The notes under the pieces were generated by a model. That model made no database searches. It was not told where the DNA came from and worked only from the letters and a program-made list of their open reading frames with translations. Below, piece after piece: positions 37,301 through 49,300 of a stretch of 64,000 bases of DNA. Source of the DNA: Ascidia mentula (taxonomy: Eukaryota; Chordata; Ascidiacea; Phlebobranchia; Ascidiidae); the NCBI GenBank assembly GCA_947561715.1, contig OX387200.1, positions 10,604,501-10,668,500 on the forward strand, read 5' to 3'. Positions within the stretch are counted from its first letter, which is position 1. Each line of letters opens with the position of its first letter. A program made the translations under genes and the position numbers.

Positions 37301-40300
37301 ATTCACACTAAAACTCGACCAACTTTGGGAAGTTCGATCTGGAGAAGAACAGGTCACCAAAGTGGAAGATGGCAAACAGCCAACCTTCAGTTAGACCTAG
37401 ATGTCGATTTTCAGGTAAAAATCTTTCTGCTACATGCAGTGGCACAATGGTAGGAAAATAATAAGCATTGGGTATTGCCAAATTTGTAGATTGCTTTCCA
37501 AGCTGTTGCTGGTAAGACTGCCACAAGTAACATGGCCATTGATGACGTAACGCTGGTGGATGGAGAATGCAAACCAGGCACGTTTTTGTTGCGTAATTAT
37601 GTTTTTTATATTTCCGTCTAAACTTGATGTTTTTTCAGTTGCTGGTCAAATTCATACATGCGATTTCCAGTCTGCTTCTTTATGTTCATACGTTCAAGAT
37701 CAATATCCAAATGATGAGTTTGACTGGAGTTGGCAAAAAGGTTCAACTTCATCAACCAACACGGGACCTTCAACAGACCACACATATCAAACTGCCGAGG
37801 GTGAGTTGAGTTGCTGGACGACTGTTGTAAGTTTCAGGTTTTTTAACGGCTCCCAAGATTGAGTCTGATTACTGTAATGACTCAATATATTTTATCATCT
37901 TTGAACTACACCAGGAAAAACCATTTAGACGGACATTGATATCGTACAACAAGTTCATATGATTTTTTGTTGGGCTTTTGCTCCTCTTCACCAATTTACT
38001 GCCGGATTCAATTTTATTTATTTATCACACTTTTACTTCAGGATATTACTTATATGGAGAAATGAGCGGACCACTCTCTGGTGATAAGGCGAGACTAATA
38101 TCCCCCGTATTTGACGCCGAGAGTGGATCCCACTGTGTCGAGTTCTACTACCACATGTTGGGCTCCACTATTGGAAAGTTGTCACTCTACCAACAAACAG
38201 TAAGAAACAAATTATTTCCTTGTTAAACACCGAAGGTTCATGTATTGGCGGTTGCAGAAGGAAAACGGAAAAACTGATACGCTTCTCTGGTCGCTCGCAA
38301 GTAACCAAGGCAACCATTGGTTCAAAGCCAGGGTTGATGCTCCTTCTACATATGATTATCTTATTGTGTTCGAAGCGGAACGAGGTTCAAGTTTCGATGG
38401 TGATATCGCGATCGACGACGTCACTATTTTACAACAGTCTTGTCCTGAGCAGCGTAAGTTTTCCTTGTTTTAGCTGTTTTTAAATTAACTAAATATAACA
38501 AGGAAAAGATAAAGATGCTATTAACGTATATATCAGTGAGAAGGTAATACAGTAGTTTTTAAGTGTCGCTATATATTTGCAAACCATTTACAGTGACATG
38601 CAGTTTCGACGACGATACTTGTGGTTGGATTAATCATGACACAAACGACAAATTTAACTGGATTGAAAGTCGGGGCTTGTCTGGGTCAGGACCTGCTGCT
38701 GATCACAGTGGAAAAGGTTTTTACATATTTTGTTATGTTAAAATTACATACAAGGCATTAATTGGCGTGACACCACTTTACCAGGTTATTACATGTTTGT
38801 TGAAAAAACTGGTTCCATTCAAACTGGTGATTATGCGGAATTGTGGAGTGAAGCTCTCATCACATCCATCTGCCTCAAGTTTTGGTTCAACATTGAACGT
38901 GACGGAGTTGGAACTTTGAGAGTCCTACAAAGTTATGCGGTAACGAAAGATCATTATATTTTGATGATATCTCAACCATGAATGGATCAAACTCGATTTA
39001 CATATAGCCAGAAATTTAGTGAGTTCAAGTATTACCCCGAGAGAGTCGTTGCTAAACAACTAGTTTCGTGAAAGTGGTTTCAATCCCGCCATGGCTGTGA
39101 TGTCTTTAAGACCAAATAATACGAAACTTGAGATGGACACAAAAAATTCTTCAAATATGGCCAATTTCTTGATTTATTTCTTGAATATTTTGATTTATTT
39201 TTTTACTTCATATCAGTCCCTAATATTGTATCAAGTCATGTTGCAAAAGAATTTAAACCGTGAAAAACTGTTTACGAGTCATGCAAACCCTTCCCAAACA
39301 AGTTGTTTTTGTATCTTGTGTTTAGGATCCATCCAACTTAACTGTGTGGGAATACTCAACAAGCACATCGGGACAGTGGGTGCAAGCATCGGTTCCAGTA
39401 ATTTACGTCAGAGATTTTCGGGTGAGTATATAGATTCAAAAAAATGTTCCGTTCGCCCAAGGCAACTAGAAAACCAATTACAAATGTTGCAAAACTCCTA
39501 CTTCAATATAAGGAAACAAGTATTCCTATTTTGAGCAACTTCACTTCCTCTGTCATTTCGCAGTTTTATGCCATTACTTTTTCTATGTCCACAGTTGGTT
39601 ATTCAGGCCACGCTTAACGACACCGTTGGATATATTGCAATTGATGACGTGACATCTGCAGTTTCGTGCAACATATTACCTCCAGATGCTGCTCCTCCAC
39701 CACCCACATTACCTCGTAAGCAGGATTCAGGAACTTCATTCCCACAAGAAAATGCCATAGGGATAATCAAAACAATAATTTTATTATCATATTAAACACA
39801 AAACACATAAAACTGTGATGCATCCTAGAGACGTGCAAATGTACATACATTCATGTTACATGCTGCTCGAATTGAACAAGAAAATACTGCGCCCGCAACA
39901 AAACTACTGAAATCGTTAGTCATGATGTGTGTTTTGGGTGTATGACGTCACGCTACCAAAATACAGTATAATTAACCCGCATTCCATTTAATGCAATAAT
40001 TGCCACGTACGTGTAAAGAAAAAACAGTAAATATTCTTTTATAAAGCACCTCAACCCCTGGATTGTGATTTTGAAACTGACTCGTGTGGGTGGACAGATG
40101 ATCCAATAGCTAACATCAAGTGGACGCGAACAAACACACCAACTGGAACACAAAATTCCGGGCCAAGCACTGGCGCCAACGGAACCTCGTGGTTTATTTT
40201 TTTCGAAACATCTTCCCCAGCTGCCCCGGGTGATGTTGCAAGATATGTGAGCGATCCCCAACCTGAAGGTGCAACAGATCTTTGTTATTGTTTGATTAAA

Positions 40301-43300
40301 ACATTGTACGGTATACGTCGCATTTCAACATTTTTGTTTAATTATTTCAGCGGCTTCTCCAAAATACTTCGTTTATGTCTTTGAATCATTGAAATAGGAA
40401 GCCACATTCTATTGATCATGTTAACTAGAGTAGACGTTTCGAACATTAACTGCGTTCATCATCAGTACTATAATGAGCTACTTTGAATCACGCTGTGCAT
40501 TAAAAACAAAATCCCTTTACAGGACAAAAGTTAGATCGAAACTATCCATTTTTAATTGAAGACCGCTTAATTCAACTGAGCTATTACTGAACACAATGTC
40601 CCAATGCTGCAACCTTCTTTTTATTTCAGGACAACATTGTTTGAAATTCTTCTTTCACATGTACGGAAGTTCAATGGGAACATTGAATGTTTATTCCCAA
40701 ACTTCTATTCACTCACCAAGCAACTTATTATGGACTCGTTCAAAGAATTATGGAAATGTTTGGCTTGAAGCTGCTATTGATATTATTTCTGAGGAGTCGT
40801 ATCAAGTAAGTGTTACATGTTAAGCAAACTTTTGGGCGTTTAAAGCTGGTTACGTCATGTTGAAATTTGTTTCCTTGAACTGGCGACATATTTTATTCGT
40901 AATTCGCACTGGAGATTATTTGCAAAATCCACTCATTATCAGAAGTAGGATACTTCTTGATATAACAGTACTTTCATTTAAACATCTGAATTCAATGAAT
41001 AAATAAATTTGTTTAAACAGGTTGTGATAGAAGGCGTTCGAGGTTCCAATTACTTCAGTGACATCGGAATAGATGAGATTAGTTTAACGGATGGAGCTTG
41101 TCCCATACAACCACAAGCCGACACTTACTTCTGTACATTCGAAAACAGCGACTGCACTTTTACCAGTGACCCATCAGGTGATTTTCCATGGGTGGAAATG
41201 AATGGAGGTGATGGAAATACTAACACGGGTCCCAATAATGATCATACCCTCGGAACTGACAAAGGTAGTTCATTTTATCCTTGTTTTCTTGCTACATAAT
41301 TGCTTGTGAGTTATAATTAAACCGTAAATAAGTGCGACGGAGCTCAGGTTTTTGATGGTTATCGACTAATTGATTTTCAAACCCGCCTCAGTGACCCAGC
41401 ATCATTTTCCCATTAAATATTTATAAAGGCAGGTGTGAAATTGTGTTCAAAACATAATAACGCTCTGTTCCAATTTCGCTGTTATATGTATAGACAACAA
41501 ATAATGATCTTAAAATCTTATTTTTAATAAAAAGCATTTGTCTCAAAATCAAAGATGAGGTATGGAGTTTACACGAACACGAATATTTATGAACAAAAAT
41601 TGTGCAACCAATCAATAGCAATAGCTGCCAATCTTCTCACACGAAACGCATCTCCCTTATCAATGTAATTAGTTTACATCCATAGGGAGAATGACGACGA
41701 GTTTCTCTTTACATTTCCAACACGATTACCAGACCTAAAAACCAATACAGGACAAAGTCTTTTCAGTCCATCGGCAAACGAACAAATTGTAGCTACATTG
41801 GCAAAAAAGAGATCAAAAGTACAAATCACCTCCCACGAAAAGCAAATAACCCCTGCAGCTGACAGCGTCATACATATTGCGATCATCATCGACGAAAGAA
41901 TGCAAACAAACATACTCAAAGCCAATCGAACTATTAGTTTTCTAATGTCTTGTTCGTTGGATGACACAAAGTTTAGGCAACACTGCTTGATCTCAATTTT
42001 TTCCCCGTGCATGAGAGGCCGAACTGTTAAAATCAACAATTCAGTCTTAAAAGTGAAACTTAAAATCAAAAACGTGATTGAGGTTGGTAAGATGTAGCCA
42101 TGTAGCGAGTTGTCCTCAAAAATAACAATACAGAATCCGTCAATGTGAGGAAGACAACTACAGAAATGAAACAAAATGATCATCCCGATTGTACTGACGT
42201 ATATTCCCAATATCACCGTTCTGCTAACCCATTGTAAACAAAGGGTTCTGGTATTTCGAAGCCGGGGGTCGTTGTAGAATCCACGTTGTCTAGACCACAG
42301 GACGGTATGAAGGCTTAAGGTTGACAGTGGAAAGAATATCTTCATTACAATTCCATAAACTTTACAACTGAGTGATGTCGCAAGACGGTTTAAATTCACC
42401 ATGCTCATTGTGGAAAATGAAAAGCAGAAAAATACCCCAGCCACGTAAAGACGATTGATTGGCAGTGCTTCCGTTTTTTTCCAATTCTTTGCTTCATAAA
42501 AAGTCACCAAAATCAGCACGTACGCGTTCACTGCGAAAAGGGTTACCGCCGAACTGGCGGAACTGTCTGTGCAAAATGTTATTTTTTGTAGATTGTTGCA
42601 CATTGTTACGTTCTTCCATTGTGCTGAACAGTTTTCAAAAAGTATATTCCCAAAATATTGGTCATGGTGACAAAAATCCATCGCACCCATTTTTATCTGA
42701 CACCTTATTTATTATTTCATGCTGTCCCTACAATCTGCTGAATGAATAACATCAATCTAATGAGTGTGTTGTGCTGGCAGCGGTTACCCTTCTGATAACC
42801 TAGTACGCCCTGATCCATTTTTAGCTTTGTGAAGTGGTATCATGGCACGTCACTCTGACAGGAAATGGCGCCTCGGCTCGGGTTTTCATGTTTTGGTGTC
42901 ACGTGCACTGAAGGAGTTGGTGCGCACTTAAAGCAGACACACATATGTTTACACTGACGTCAAGATAAAGATTATTTTTGCTATTGCGCTACTCCTATGC
43001 CTCTGTGCTACAACTGTTACCTTTACCAGGTTACTATATGGTGGCGAGTGGCGCAAGTACATCCCCAAATGACGTGGCTACCTTATTCTCACCTACCTAC
43101 ACGACCACTGGCACTGACGTGTGCGTTGACTTTTCCTACCACATGTACGGAAGTGACATGGGCTCCTTAAAGCTTCAGCAAAGGGACAAGTCTGGCTCTT
43201 TTATCACTGATTTATTTACGATGCAAGGAGATCAAGGTGGTTTTTTTTGTAGCAACCATTGCAACATTGCAAGTATTACATGCACGTCAAAACCATTTGT

Positions 43301-46300
43301 AGTAAATACCTTTGTATACATTTCACGTTTCGGTGAAACCATATACATGCATTTACTTTTTGTGAAGTAAAAGGACTCCATAACAAATTTATTAAGAACT
43401 ATTCATTTCAAACGTTTTCTTTCAGGGAATAGGTGGCTTCCTGGACAGGCAACTTTCACAAAAGCTGACGGAATTTCCTTTCAAATTTCCTTCCAAGTAA
43501 CGGGGGGGACAGGGCCACTGTCTGATGTTGCAGTGGACGATGTTGTTGTGTATAAAGGTGCTTGTTCCGTAAAAGGTTCGTGTACATTTGACTACGGGCC
43601 TTGCACGTGGGTGCAACTGACAGATGACGAGTTTGACTGGACATTAAATTCGGTAGGTGCATGTATGTATAGAAATTATTGTTAGGGTGCTTACAGTTGA
43701 AACACCGGGTTTAAATATACAAGCTCTTGTTACAAGCACAAGTGATTTAGTGATTATAAATGGTTTGTAATTTCTATGAAACAATGGATCTCGTTTATTG
43801 ATTTTCTATTTTGTGGAAAATTACTAAATATTTTTTGAGAAATGTGTTGATAACCTTGTAAATCTTTAGGGATCAACACCAAGCGGTGATACGGGACCGG
43901 ATAGTGATCACACAAATGCTGGTGGATTGATGGCATATATGTTTATCGAAGCGAGTGATGCCCAATGGGGAGACAGAGCTCGTTTAGCAGGCGAAAAGCA
44001 AAAGGCATCAACAATATCAGGTTTTTTAAAATCGCCCTGCTTAATATTCAACCGCATCACATACTTCTTTTCTCACGCAGGGGATTGTTTTGCGTTCTTT
44101 TACACAATGTACGGTGCAGGTACCGGTACACTGAATGTAATTGTCAGGTCGAGTGATAATTCTGAAACAATTGTGTGGAGTTTAAGTGGCAATCAGGGAC
44201 CTGGATGGAATGGGGGTCAAGTTACCCTGCAGTCTCAGACCGGTTACTATGTGAGTAAATGTTCCCCATTTGATAATTTAATGCAATTTTTGTTTTATCT
44301 TGTAAGTCTGTGTTTAATCCAGTGCAAAAAAGTCTTGGAATATTTAATCCATGCAGGGATGATGCTCGCAATTTCTACTAGAGTTTCTTTACAGCTGCTT
44401 GTATCTTATTAAAAACAGATAATTATCGAAGCGACCGTGGGAACTCAATACACGGGCGACATTGCAATCGACGACATTACCTTCACAACTGACAAAGCTT
44501 GTACCAACGGTCCTATATATCCACCCAATGCAGTCCCAGTTCCCACAACATCGCCACCAGCCACCTTACCTCCATATACCCCAGACGTACCGGGATTTAC
44601 TTGTAACTTCAATGACGGATGGTGTGGATGGAAAAATACCAAATCTGATGATCAGTACGATTGGTCGCTGCAAATTGGAAACGCAGGGACGGCCACCACG
44701 GGGCCGGATGGTGATTACACCACCGGTTAGTTTTTTAATTTTTGTAGGGTTGCTGTTTTTGGGTTTGGCACGTATCAAACAAAACCAGTTTGTGAGTATG
44801 TCGCTTAATTAGGTTAACAGCAACTATGGTAACTTTGGTACAGGTCTCGCTTAAATTAATTGCGTATGTTTTCATATTTTTATGTCCGTCTCACAACATA
44901 ACGACTTTCAATAACCTTTGCAGGAAAAGGACAATATGCGTGGGCACTGAGTAAATCGGTTGCAGCAGGATCATGGGCGGATCTAGTAAGTCCTCCGATA
45001 TACACTGAAGGTTTGGGACAACGTTGCATGGAGTTCCACTATGTTATGCACGGCGCCGGAATCGATTCGCTTTATCTGCAATTCTACGACGAACCAACGA
45101 ATCAAGCGAGTGCAGTATGGACAAGATATGGTGACTTCGGTGTGGACTGGCATAAGGTATTTTTGCATTTTTTGTGCCGCACTATATGTTTGCTTGTTTG
45201 CTTTTAGTATACCTTGTCTGTGATTGTAAAATGTGTTTGGTCAAAACTAAATTTTTTGTAAATTATAATAAGTTTGGCTGAATATCCATTAAATTAAAGA
45301 GAATTTGAGTAGGTTTTCATAAACCGTCCAGAAGGTTTATATAAGATGCAGTCAACTTGTTCCATTCCAGGCCAAGGTAAATATGCCAACAGGCATCGAT
45401 GCCGATCACGTGATCGAAGCAAGATTTCAAGCCGTTCTTGGTCCAACTGACGACTCAGGAATTGCGGTTGATGACGTTTATCTGTTGAACGGGACCTGCG
45501 ATACATGTACGTGATTTATTCTCGTTTGTCTTCTGTTTAAAAACTTGTCGTTAATTTTATCCATCGTTACAGTCACCACTTGTTGGGATACTTTCCATGA
45601 CTACAACTTCGTACACGATTCTGTTTCATCACCCGGGGTAGTTTTTCCTCCTGACACTTTCTTCTTCGGTTTATTCGGACAAGATATTGAACGTTGTGCT
45701 GATGCTTGCGCAAAAACAGACGGATGTGGAGCTTTCGCACTTTTTCTACCCTCGTAAGAAATTTGGACTAAAATAAATTAGCTTTGTTTAACTTGGTGTA
45801 AGTTGAGTTAGTTTGCAATCTAGGTATTAATTTAGCATAACTGTGCTAACAATGGAAGTGAGTTTTTTCTGAAGGTTAAAATAATAATATAAATAATACT
45901 AGATCTATGCTTAAACCAAGCGCTACTCTGAAAGGCGGTCGGTCGATAATCAGGAGTTTCCAGACAGCTCGTCTGTGAATGTTTTGCTTCAGAAAAGTAT
46001 ATGATACAAAACATCTACATGGCTTTGCTTATCTACATGGCTGTCTGTTTTTGCATTCTTACACATAAATTTCTGTAGGTTATAAAAAACCTTTGAACCT
46101 AACACGCGTTGTCGATTACTACAGTTATAGTGCTGATTTTGCGGGAGGATGTTATGGTATCGCTCCCAACTTGGTCCAGCAAGAAAGTACATCCAATGTC
46201 GTCAGTGGAATCATAAAACCTTGCGCAAGTAAGCTGCAAGACTATTTCCTTGTTAGAGTTTGATTAATTGACACGATTTTTCAATTTTCATTCTAGCCGC

Positions 46301-49300
46301 ATTACCATACGGTGAAGTGTGTCAGTTCGAAGATGAGGATGTGTGTGGTTTCTGGCAAGAGACGAACGATGATTTTGATTGGAAGTTTAATTCTGGTGGA
46401 ACTTCGTCAAGTAATACTGGACCTCCATACGATCACTCATATCGAACACATTACGGTATGAAACAAAATTATCAATTATCTTAAAAACATGTACAATAAA
46501 TGTGTACATCACTCGAAGTGTTATATATTCGTATAATTCGATCAAAATATTGTTACAATCCCTTTTAACATAGCTGTGTGTTTGTATCCAGGTCACTACA
46601 TTTACATCGAAACATCGTCACCACAAAAGCCAGGACAAATTGCCCGAATCGTGTCACCGCCGTTCGACAAACCTGCAACCTCGGCACAAACCTGTGTCAG
46701 ATTTTACTACCATATGTTCGGTGTAACGGTGGCTTCACTCAATGTTTACGTGCGTGAGGTTGGAGGGCAGATGTCGGGAACATCGTGGAGTAGATCTGGT
46801 AACAAGGGCAATGAGTGGATTCCCGCACAGTTTAGCACCGCTTCAGGACTTGGATCCTACGAAGTTTGTTTAATTTTGTGATGTGTTTAATCAAAATTAG
46901 TTTAAGTTTGTTGTTGCTATAAATTGTTGGAGCAAAATTGAAGAACGATACAGAAGTTTTTAACATAAAGACATTAAATTATATTGTTCCAACGACATTT
47001 AAATCAATTCCTAATTATAAATTCATTATTATTGGTAAAGAAAAAAAATCAAAATAAATGCCTATGTCGATTGCAACAGTAAAAAATATGTTAACCCTGT
47101 AACTGACGTATATATATACTACAGGTGGTACTGGAAGGAATTGTTGGGAATGGATTGACTGGAGACATCGCGGTTGACAATTTCCGAATTTATGATCGCC
47201 CTTGTCCGCCACCTGGCGACTGCGATTTTGAGCAATTGTGCACTTGGCACAACACCGATGTCAATGATGATTTCAACTGGTTGCGAAGCTCGGGAAAGAG
47301 TAACGGTATAGGAACATCTGGTCCCACCACTGATCACACAACTAAATCCGAAAAGGGCAAGTCCATTTTTTGTGAACACTATTTTGTTGTGAACACTATA
47401 AGATATTCTCGTTAAATAACATATTACTACATATTACGAAATACTACTATACCAGGGATCTCAATTCAATTTCCTAAAAAAAGCCAAATGAAAAGTTGCA
47501 AAGTACCCGCGGGCAACACTGTAATGGTCAGCAAAAATAAAACATACGTAATGGGAATTTGGTTGCAACATTCACAGACTTTAGCCTGGATGAAATAAAA
47601 AAGTTTTTACACATTTCAACTTGAAAGCATTTCAGCTATACTTACGTTGGATTAATGTATCATGTTGACACGTTGGACAGCCACTTTAACCGGCTCCATG
47701 TATAATTTTAAAATGCTTCTTGGGCGTCACCCGAAAGCCCAGGTGGGCCCCGTATTTGAGACTCATGTTATATACACTAACATATTGCACGACGTAGTAT
47801 TCTGTGGGAAGAACACTGAAAGTTTAAATTTCCATTAACTGTCGTGTTTTATTCGGTATAACGCAATGAGTAACTTAATACAATAATAACCTCCAAGAAA
47901 ATGACACCGAAGTGTAACCGCCTTATATTTGAATGATTTAGGTCGATATGCGTGCATGGCCTCCAACGGTCCACAAAAAACAGGCCAAAAAGCCCGGTTT
48001 GTCTCAGAATGGTTCTCTGGAACATCGGGGAGTGGACGTTGTTTTAATTTCTACTATCACATGTATGGTTCTGGAATGGGAACACTTACTGTGTATATAC
48101 AGCAGGTATGGTTTAACATCGACGAGATTTTGTGCTACTTTTGCTGTCAGGCAAACTACAATTTAAATAGGACTGATCTTTGGGTACAAGTTATTGTACT
48201 TTATTTGTCCGACCTTTCGTCTATACCATGCAATAAGACTTTTTTTTGCCCTCATCACGTGATTTCACAAGTGGTGTTAGTGTGTCCTTTTTCTTTTTGT
48301 GCCTTTGAATGTTGTGTGGTTTACGTTTGAATTGCGATGTTAAAACCCTTATGAAGTCTTGCTGTATGGCAGACGAAACGTCGGACAAAAAAGTACGTTA
48401 GTTTATGCCCGAGGATCAGTCCATTAAATCGACGAGGTGTTAAATTACGCATTTATTAGTGTACATACCTCTTTATGTTGTATTAGATTGGCGCCGACAG
48501 CACAGAAGTTTTGACTCCACGTTGGTCAATTTCCGGTGATCAGGGAAACGTTTGGAACAACGGAAGAATTTCAATTTCCTGCACTTCCGAATACAGGGTA
48601 AAATACAAACGTTGTTTTTGATAATTTGCTAATTTTGATAAAAACTGTATGTTGTTTAAATATTTGTGTGCTATAGATTGTTCTGGAGGGAACACTTGGT
48701 GATGCTCAATATTCTGACATTGCTATTGATGACGTCAGCTTTACGGAATCATCGTGCTCCTCACTGCCTCCTAGCGCTGAAATTGCCGTACCCACTGACC
48801 CCCCTCTTCCGACTGTAACCGGTCCCACAAGTCGTAAGTCACTTCGGTATGATAGTTCAATATTTATTTCCAACCTACAGGTTAAATGTGTGATAAACAT
48901 TGAATGTTCAAATGTGAATAAAACAAAGCAAAACTGTAAACCTGTTGTTAGCTCCGTCACCCATTGACTGTGATTTCGAAACCGACATTTGTGGATGGAC
49001 CCAATCCACACAGGATGTGTCTGATTGGTTTAGAGTTAGCGGAGATTCAGTTAACAACGGTTACGCACCACGAGTTGACGTCACGACTGGAACAAGTACG
49101 TTTAATTACATAGAAATGATTCAATTTCTTTAATGCGCCGTGTCAGTCTCTGGCCTATACCTATAGTACTTGCTATAGTGCACTGTTTTGATAAGAGACT
49201 GACTGTTAAACAACTTTATTCGCACGAGCTTTCGCGAGCTTGATCTCGTTTCATTTGGTGCTGCAATCCTGATGAAGGGAGATCAAGCTTGCTCAAACTC

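Larger units (their letters stand above)
40047..45507 (+). other. MAM domains 9-12
   Basis: MAM 9 runs 40047 to about 41110, MAM 10 about 41120-43573, MAM 11 about 43576-44590 and MAM 12 about 44597-45507. Exons are shared at the 9/10, 10/11 and 11/12 borders. MAM 9 lacks the GPxxDHT motif (SGPSTGANGT instead). MAM 10 contains the 1,765-bp intron (41265-43029) that hosts an antisense receptor gene. A Pro/Thr-rich linker joins 11 and 12. Confidence 0.85.

Noticed and set aside
37557-37640. GC donor (G/GCACGT) at the end of MAM 6
   Set aside because: A phase-compatible GT donor (GTAATT) lies at 37593, so a non-canonical site is not needed. The similar G/GCACGA after MAM 2 was rejected for the same reason.
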